The notes below the pieces were generated by a model, which was given only the letters and a program-made list of their open reading frames with translations, did no database searches and was not told where the DNA came from. The translations under genes and the position numbers were made by a program. A stretch of DNA of 11,518 nt from Bacteroidales bacterium. Its GTDB lineage: Bacteria > Bacteroidota > Bacteroidia > Bacteroidales > UBA10428. Within the stretch, counting starts at the first letter, position 1. Each line of letters begins with the position of its first letter. The stretch spans positions 1 to 11,518 of the forward strand of contig DAOUOU010000077.1 in the NCBI GenBank assembly GCA_030626465.1, written 5' to 3'. This document shows positions 6,714-11,518 of this stretch, in pieces.

Positions 6714-7910
6714 ATGGAAAACAATTCAAAGAAATCCGCAACAGAAGAGAAAGCCAAAGTTACTTACAACACAGAGCGCACAAACTTACAGGAATTTGGA
6801 TACACCAAATCAGGTAACGTTCAGGGCGATCCGGATGTTTATGCTTCTTATCTTGAGAGAATTCTTAATGGCGACCTGGTGGACGAACAATACAAAGGTC
6901 TCTCAGAGAGTGAAAGAAAAGAAAAAAGAGAAAAGATCAAGGAGCTTGAGAAGGCTCTTGACGATACTAAAAAGAACAATGTCAAGTTTGAACAAAACAT
7001 AAAGGTTAAAGAAAAACAAATTGATGAACACCGGGCAGAACTTCTTCAGATAAGGGAAAAAAGAGCAGAAGATCAAGAAGAGCTTACAAGAGAAACGTTC
7101 AGTACTCTAAAGTTCAGTATAAATCTCTTTATTCTGATCTTTCTTACCGGATATCTTTTCTTCTTCTATATTTCTGCAGCCTATAAAGCTCTTTATGTAG
7201 ATTTTGAGGGCATCTCCGAAAAGATTGCAGAAGGATTAAGTACGGGCAGCATCCTGCCACCAGCCTATGAAATTGCAGAAGCAATCCGTTATAATTATTT
7301 GCTGTTCCTCGTTCCATTTGTTTTTTATGCATTCGGCTGGGCATTTCATATACTTCTTGATATGAAGCACAAAGCGAAAATTGTTTTCATCTCATTGCTT
7401 ATTACAGTAACATTTATCGTCGATCTGCTCCTGGCTCTGATTATCCACACCAATACCGAATCAGCTAAAGAACTGATGGGATTATCTACTATGAAATGGA
7501 GCCAGAATCCTACCTTTTACATCATTCTTTTCCTTGGTTTTCTTGCGTACATCTTATGGAGTATAATCCTTGATTCATTGTTAAGAGAATGGAAAAAAAG
7601 AGAGGTTACATTAAACCTCAAACGTATAATTAAACACCTGAGGAAGGACATCAAAAACCTGGAAGAAAAAATAATGCCTGTTGAGTTAATAATACATGAG
7701 ATTGATATTCTGAGGAACGAAGTGGATACCTTTGTGCAGGGAAACCTGAAAGGATTCATCGACCAGTTTACTTCAGGATGGATATCCTACCTTTCGCCAG
7801 ATAATCTTAAAAGTGTCAAAAATAAGTGCCTCAATATACGGGATGAATTTGTGGAAAAACATAAAATTCAACCTGGTATAGTGAAAGTGATCAAGGCCAG
7901 GAGGAAATAA
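6714..7910 (+). CDS. Four-helix membrane protein with N- and C-terminal coiled coils, function unknown
   Basis: I do not recognise the family. The 398-residue protein has no signal peptide. Residues 1-60 are polar; 64-128 are a long charged, heptad-like segment rich in K, E and R, probably a coiled coil. Hydrophobic helices follow at about 134-157, 194-215, 221-245 and 266-289. A second charged helical region spans 292-340 and the tail is basic (KARRK). With four membrane passes, both coiled-coil ends lie on the same side, cytoplasmic by the positive-inside rule (KHKAK at 218-222, REWKKRE at 291-297). The loop at about 158-193 would then be periplasmic. An upstream in-frame TTG at 6645 would add 23 hydrophobic residues, but it overlaps a good promoter -7 box, so ATG at 6714 is preferred. 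A VWA-like lipoprotein gene follows after 39 bases and probably shares its transcript. Confidence 0.8.
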   Translation: MENNSKKSATEEKAKVTYNTERTNLQEFGYTKSGNVQGDPDVYASYLERILNGDLVDEQYKGLSESERKEKREKIKELEKALDDTKKNNVKFEQNIKVKEKQIDEHRAELLQIREKRAEDQEELTRETFSTLKFSINLFILIFLTGYLFFFYISAAYKALYVDFEGISEKIAEGLSTGSILPPAYEIAEAIRYNYLLFLVPFVFYAFGWAFHILLDMKHKAKIVFISLLITVTFIVDLLLALIIHTNTESAKELMGLSTMKWSQNPTFYIILFLGFLAYILWSIILDSLLREWKKREVTLNLKRIIKHLRKDIKNLEEKIMPVELIIHEIDILRNEVDTFVQGNLKGFIDQFTSGWISYLSPDNLKSVKNKCLNIRDEFVEKHKIQPGIVKVIKARRK

Positions 7911-7949
7911 GAGCTTAAATACAACTTACAACCTATAAATATCCTAGTC

Positions 7950-8720
7950 ATGAGAAAAAAAGTCATCGTATCATATATCCTTTTGTTGCTGATTATTGCC
8001 TGTCAGCCTCCCCCGCCCAAGAAGAGAAGTATGTCTGTAAAGCACAATTACATCATATTGCTTGATCTTTCGGATAGACTGATTGTTCAACCCGATCAAC
8101 CTGAAAGAGACAAGGAGATTATTAGAGCAATCTATGAACTATTTGAACAGAACGTTCGAAAAGATCTTTATATCAGATCCCGGGATGAAATCAAAGTTGT
8201 AATTGCTCCTCAAAGAGGATCGGGATTAAGAACGGATACTTATGAAGAAGAGCTTTATGTGAATATGGAAAACATTAAGAATGTGTATCGCAGGCCGAAA
8301 GAAGAAGAACGCAGAACAAATTTCTATAATTCACTTGATGGATTGTACAAAAAGGCCGTGTTCAGTAAAATTCCCAAACAATATTACGGAGCAGATATAT
8401 GGAAGTATTTTTATGAAGATCTGAAAACCGATTATTCGAATGACACCTTAACAAAGAACTTTCTTTTTATACTTACTGACGGATATCCGATAGTCGGGAA
8501 AGATGTGAAGAAGTTGCAACCTGTAAAGGAAGCCTTACCAGACCTTCATATTGTCCTGGTTGAAGCGAGTCCGCGTGACAAAGATCTTGAATGGGACAGA
8601 ATTATGGAAATGTGGGCAGAATGGTTCGATTCAATGGAAATTCAGGAGTACACCTTTATTAAGAGAAAAGCCATTTCGAAAGAAGTGGAACAGATAAAGG
8701 GTATTATCGGAAAAAATTAA
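7950..8720 (+). CDS. VWA-like lipoprotein, partner of the upstream membrane protein
   Basis: The 256-residue protein starts with a lipoprotein signal: MRKK, a hydrophobic stretch, then LLIIAC with the lipidated Cys18, followed by QPPPPKKR. The body resembles a von Willebrand factor A domain. A hydrophobic strand leads into DLSDR (39-43, in the place of the metal-binding DxSxS motif), and the later strand FLFILTDG (171-178) resembles the second metal loop. The last serine of DxSxS is replaced by arginine, so metal binding may be altered. Residues after Cys18 are not acidic, so there is no Bacteroidota surface-export signal; it probably stays in the periplasm on a membrane. It follows the coiled-coil membrane protein by 39 bases and is followed by a hairpin, so the two form a unit. 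The specific function is unknown. Confidence 0.75.
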   Translation: MRKKVIVSYILLLLIIACQPPPPKKRSMSVKHNYIILLDLSDRLIVQPDQPERDKEIIRAIYELFEQNVRKDLYIRSRDEIKVVIAPQRGSGLRTDTYEEELYVNMENIKNVYRRPKEEERRTNFYNSLDGLYKKAVFSKIPKQYYGADIWKYFYEDLKTDYSNDTLTKNFLFILTDGYPIVGKDVKKLQPVKEALPDLHIVLVEASPRDKDLEWDRIMEMWAEWFDSMEIQEYTFIKRKAISKEVEQIKGIIGKN

Positions 8721-8739
8721 AAAACGTAGATTTATAGAG

Positions 8740-8786
8740 AAAACCTGTTCGCCGTTACTTACCCGGTACCACAAAGAACAGGTTTT
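8740..8786. terminator. Long hairpin between convergent genes, possible bidirectional terminator
   Basis: AAAACCTGTTC (8740-8750) and GAACAGGTTTT (8776-8786) form a perfect 11-bp stem around a 25-base loop that contains GGTACC. Each outer arm ends in four T residues on its own strand. It lies between the lipoprotein stop (8720) and the converging PepSY-like gene stop (8849). The large loop and short T tract make it weaker than the classical type. Confidence 0.55.
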
Positions 8787-8848
8787 ACAAAGTATGGATT
8801 AAATACTGCCCAGCATAATTCTTCTTTTGTTAAAGAGCATTATGCTTA

Positions 8849-9298
8849 TTATTCTTCTGCAAGTTGACTCTTGTAGCGCACTGATGTATCAATGATATCA
8901 CCTTCTTCATCAACTTTCAGGAAATAAAATGCTTCACCGGTCTCTACAGTTACCCTGTAAAAATTATTTTTCCTGAAGTCTACTGCCTTTCTGATAGAAC
9001 TGATGAATCCTTTTTCGTAATAAAGTTCTATTTCTTTAATAGTTTTTGCTGGCAGATCTTCTACATCAATATAAGTTGCTGTTTCTATCCAACTACCGTC
9101 CTTACTAAAAAGAGCGATTATTGTTTCATTTTTCTGAGTAAATTCAACTTCGAACTTATTGAATTCTTTTTTCCAGTTTACATCTTCAGCACCGGGAAAT
9201 TTATTACTAAAGGCTGTAGAAACATTATCCGGAACCTTGGTGTTGTTACCAAATGCAACGGCTGAAATCATGGCAGCTATCAACAAAATCCTTTTCAT
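8849..9298 (-). CDS. Secreted PepSY-like (BLIP-fold) protein
   Basis: A 149-residue protein with a Sec signal peptide (MKRILLIAAMISAVAFG, cleavage near 17-18). The mature part fits the PepSY_like family (PF11396), small periplasmic or exported proteins with a beta-lactamase-inhibitor-like fold that are very common in Bacteroidota. Two repeats are seen: VPDNVSTAFSNKFPGAEDVNW (22-42) with the strand FEVEF and KDGSW (66-70), then LPAKTIKEIE (82-91) with FYRVTVETGEAFYFLKVD (113-130) and EEGDI. No enzyme motif is present; the family's role is not settled. It stands alone on the minus strand with no regulator beside it. ATG at 9298 gives the complete signal peptide. Confidence 0.85.
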   Translation of the reverse strand: MKRILLIAAMISAVAFGNNTKVPDNVSTAFSNKFPGAEDVNWKKEFNKFEVEFTQKNETIIALFSKDGSWIETATYIDVEDLPAKTIKEIELYYEKGFISSIRKAVDFRKNNFYRVTVETGEAFYFLKVDEEGDIIDTSVRYKSQLAEE

Positions 9299-9683
9299 AA
9301 TATTAGTTTTTTAAAATTTCAATGAGATTGTGATTTAATCTTATTAACAATTATCCGAATCAAATGAAAATAATACTCCAAACAATTGCCAGGTGTTCAG
9401 GTTTTCCATAATTAACAGGATTAAGAAGTGCTATTCACAGGTAATTTTCTATTCATTCAATCAGTATTCTTAACAATAAGAGTAAATATTGTCACACTGA
9501 ATAAAGTACGTGTATTCGTTCATTTTAGTATGTGAAATTCTTGCTTTTTTTTACTCATCTTAAAACATTCATGGAATTTACAGACAGGCATAATACTTAA
9601 GGGTAGATTTAAAATGGTAATGGAATTAAAATAATTGTTTGTTAAGCATTTATTTTCTCTCAGAAAATATATTTTTGATCTAT
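9299..9683. other. Divergent intergenic region between the PepSY-like and transporter genes
   Basis: These 385 AT-rich bases separate two divergent genes and must hold both promoters. TATTTTTG (9670-9677) matches the TAnnTTTG element on the plus strand but ends only 6 bases before the transporter ATG and has no -33 box at the right distance, so I do not call it a promoter. No coding frame, RNA gene or repeat stands out. Confidence 0.5.
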
Positions 9684-11213
9684 ATGTCAGGAAAAACTCT
9701 TAGAAATAAGATTGGTCTTTTTGCCGGTATTTTTCTTTCTTTTCTGGTATTCATTTTGCCTTTTGGCGAAAACATGGATCATAGCACCCGATTAACAGCT
9801 GCGTGTGCTGTACTCATGGCCGTATGGTGGATTTCAGAGGCTATCCCATTGCCGGCTACTGCATTACTGCCACTGGTTTTTTTCCCTTTCTCGGGAATCA
9901 TGAGTGCTAAAAGCATAGCTCTTTCTTATGCTGATCCAAATGTATTTCTTTTTCTGGGCGGCTTTATGATTGCCATGGCCATGCAGCGTCATGATCTTCA
10001 TAAAAGAATTGCCCTGAATATTATCAGACTTATAGGCACCTCGGCAAAAAAAATAGTCCTGGGATTTATGGTAGCTACAGCTATTTTATCCATGTGGATC
10101 TCTAACACAGCTACTGCTATGATGATGTTACCTATTGGTTTGGCCATTATTGATCATGCTTACGAGATAAATAGAAAAAACAATCCGGAAGCCATGTCTA
10201 AAAAAGAGGAATTCAAGTTCGGAACAGCCCTGATGCTTGGAATTGCTTATTCAGCGAGTATAGGCGGGGTTGGTACTCTAATCGGTACTCCGCCCAACAT
10301 TATTTTTGCAGGAGTTGCCAAATCTCTGTTTCCGGAGATTCCCCAGCTTGGCTTTACAGAATGGATGGCGATAGGATTGCCAATTGTTTTGATTTTTTTG
10401 CCACTTGCCTGGTTATATCTGGTCAATATTGGTGTACCTCTTAGAAACCTTACTATCGCAGGAGGGAAAGATATTATCAAAAAGGAACTGTTGACTCTTG
10501 GCAAAATGAAGGTGGCTGAGAAACTCACCTTACTGGTATTTCTTTTGACTGCGTTTGGATGGATATTCAGAAAAGATATCCAGATGGGCAATTTTGTGAT
10601 GAAGGGATGGTCAACTCTTTTAGGTATTGAAGCATATGTGCATGATGGTACTGTTGCGATGGCGGGAGCACTGTTATTGTTTATCATCCCGACAAGTATC
10701 AGGAAAAACGAATATGTGCTCAACTGGGAATGGGCAAAGCGCATACCATGGGGTATTTTAATTTTGTTTGGTGGAGGATTTGCGCTGGCCTCAGGTTTTC
10801 GGGAAACGGCTCTGGACATCTGGATCGGAAATATTTTCGGAAGTATAAATTACGGCTCAGTTCTCCTGTTGATCATGGCTGTTTGCCTCCTTCTGACTTT
10901 TCTCACAGAGATTACCTCAAATACTGCTACAATCACTATGATGTTACCGGTGCTGGCTGCGATGGCTCTGCCTCTTAATATTCATCCCTTTGCTTTGATG
11001 ATCCCGGCAACAATAGCGACCTCATTTGCTTTTATGATGCCCGTTGCCACTCCACCCAATGCCATTGTATTCGGTAGTGAATATCTGAAAATTCAACATA
11101 TGGCAAAAGCAGGAGTTGTGCTGAACTTTCTGGGTGTCATCCTGATCACACTGGTTATGTATCTTGTGGCTTTTCCATTGTTGGGTATTACTTTAAAAAC
11201 ATTTTTAAACTAG
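9684..11213 (+). CDS. SLC13/DASS-family sodium-coupled di-/tricarboxylate transporter
   Basis: A 509-residue inner-membrane carrier with about eleven hydrophobic helices. The two SNT motifs that form the substrate and sodium sites of the DASS family are intact: SNTATAMMMLP (140-150) and SNTATITMMLP (412-422). Each is followed by the matching downstream hairpin motif, GTPPN (201-205) and ATPPN (455-459). This inverted-repeat pattern is that of VcINDY and NaDC-type carriers, which import succinate, malate, fumarate or citrate with sodium. The exact substrate cannot be read from sequence. A TTG at 9639 would add 15 residues, but ATG at 9684 is the better start and gives the usual short cytoplasmic N-terminus. 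It is a single-gene unit, divergent from the PepSY-like gene. Confidence 0.92.
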   Translation: MSGKTLRNKIGLFAGIFLSFLVFILPFGENMDHSTRLTAACAVLMAVWWISEAIPLPATALLPLVFFPFSGIMSAKSIALSYADPNVFLFLGGFMIAMAMQRHDLHKRIALNIIRLIGTSAKKIVLGFMVATAILSMWISNTATAMMMLPIGLAIIDHAYEINRKNNPEAMSKKEEFKFGTALMLGIAYSASIGGVGTLIGTPPNIIFAGVAKSLFPEIPQLGFTEWMAIGLPIVLIFLPLAWLYLVNIGVPLRNLTIAGGKDIIKKELLTLGKMKVAEKLTLLVFLLTAFGWIFRKDIQMGNFVMKGWSTLLGIEAYVHDGTVAMAGALLLFIIPTSIRKNEYVLNWEWAKRIPWGILILFGGGFALASGFRETALDIWIGNIFGSINYGSVLLLIMAVCLLLTFLTEITSNTATITMMLPVLAAMALPLNIHPFALMIPATIATSFAFMMPVATPPNAIVFGSEYLKIQHMAKAGVVLNFLGVILITLVMYLVAFPLLGITLKTFLN

Positions 11214-11280
11214 TGTACCAATTATTAAATTGTGTTACTAGCCGGTTGTTTCGTTGCCATTTGATTTATCCTGGCCTAAT

Positions 11281-11319
11281 AAATAAAAAAACCGCTTGCC
11301 TTCAAACAAAACAAGCGGT
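11281..11319 (-). terminator. Rho-independent terminator for the ferritin-like gene
   Basis: On the minus strand ACCGCTTG (11319-11312) and CAAGCGGT (11298-11291) form an 8-bp stem with a 13-base loop, followed by seven T residues with one A interruption soon after (11290-11281). The hairpin begins 22 bases after the stop of the ferritin-like frame. It may also help end the converging transporter transcript. Confidence 0.8.
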
Positions 11320-11341
11320 AATCTTTAGATCAAAGGAATTG

Positions 11342-11500
11342 CTACTTCTTAAGAATTGATTTAAGAACAGTTTCTTTATCAATCTTCTTTGTACAGAAGA
11401 ACCAGTCATAGCAATGAAAATGAAAATACATATACTGATGTACTGCTGCTAATTCATCAGCAACTGCCTGATTAAATAATTTGATACTTTGCTCTTTCAT
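11342..11500 (-). CDS. Short ferritin-like protein or truncated bacterioferritin remnant
   Basis: The frame encodes 52 residues, from ATG at 11500 to TAG at 11344-11342. The first 30 residues (MKEQSIKLFNQAVADELAAV, then HQYMYFHFHC) look like helix A of a bacterioferritin/Dps-like protein, with the iron-ligand glutamate at E16. Normal members run to about 150 residues or more with three further helices. Here the similarity ends at about residue 30 and the protein ends in YDWFFCTKKIDKETVLKSIL-KK. The first helix alone cannot build the four-helix diiron site. A good terminator lies just downstream, so the 3' end of the transcription unit is intact; an internal deletion or frameshift is the simplest explanation. 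A real small protein is possible. The upstream region is cut by the window edge. Confidence 0.6.
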   Translation of the reverse strand: MKEQSIKLFNQAVADELAAVHQYMYFHFHCYDWFFCTKKIDKETVLKSILKK

Positions 11501-11518
11501 ATTTGATGTAATTTAGTT

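Noticed and set aside
8813..8845. GCATAAT / ATTATGC inverted repeat near the end of the PepSY-like gene
   Set aside because: The stem is only 7 bp, AT-rich, with a 19-base loop and no T tract after it on the minus strand; a terminator is not convincing.
10247..10819. 190-codon open frame on the minus strand inside the transporter gene
   Set aside because: It lies fully inside the SLC13 gene, which has clear family motifs; the antisense product has no recognisable domain.

Overview
The window looks like a chromosomal piece of a Bacteroidota bacterium, probably Bacteroidales or Marinilabiliales-like. The DNA is AT-rich, starts mostly lack Shine-Dalgarno sequences, and several promoter-like sites fit the Bacteroidota pattern TTTG-N(19-20)-TAnnTTTG. 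A PepSY-like secreted protein, an mlaE-mlaF-mlaD operon and a LarA-family enzyme also fit. The lineage is inferred from these features; no rRNA or other marker gene is present.

Layout, left to right. Positions 1-585 (minus) hold a gene cut by the window edge. It resembles a phage terminase small subunit (Nu1-like), and its last visible 34 bases are an exact copy of an internal segment. Sixty-four bases away, on the plus strand, is a short-chain dehydrogenase (650-1596) whose first 14 codons lie in a different frame from the rest. Facing it is a minus-strand block, 5591 to 1639: mlaE, mlaF, mlaD (an outer-membrane lipid-asymmetry ABC transporter) and then a LarA-family racemase gene. A 357-base divergent intergenic region with three 20-bp tandem repeats separates mlaE from a LUD-domain gene (5949-6488), which ends in a clear terminator. 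Next comes a probable two-gene operon of unknown function: a four-helix coiled-coil membrane protein (6714-7910) and a VWA-like lipoprotein (7950-8720). Then follow a secreted PepSY-like protein (minus, 8849-9298), an SLC13/DASS carboxylate transporter (plus, 9684-11213) and a 52-residue ferritin-like stub (minus, 11342-11500).

How the genes may work together. MlaE, MlaF and MlaD form one transporter. The LarA homologue downstream and the LUD protein upstream both belong to families linked to lactate or related 2-hydroxy acids, and SLC13 carriers move di- and tricarboxylates. A shared organic-acid theme is therefore possible, but it is inferred from family names and position only. The least explained part is the membrane-protein plus VWA-like lipoprotein pair, which is the best candidate for an undescribed system. 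Three genes show signs of damage or assembly trouble: the terminase edge, the dehydrogenase 5' end and the ferritin stub.
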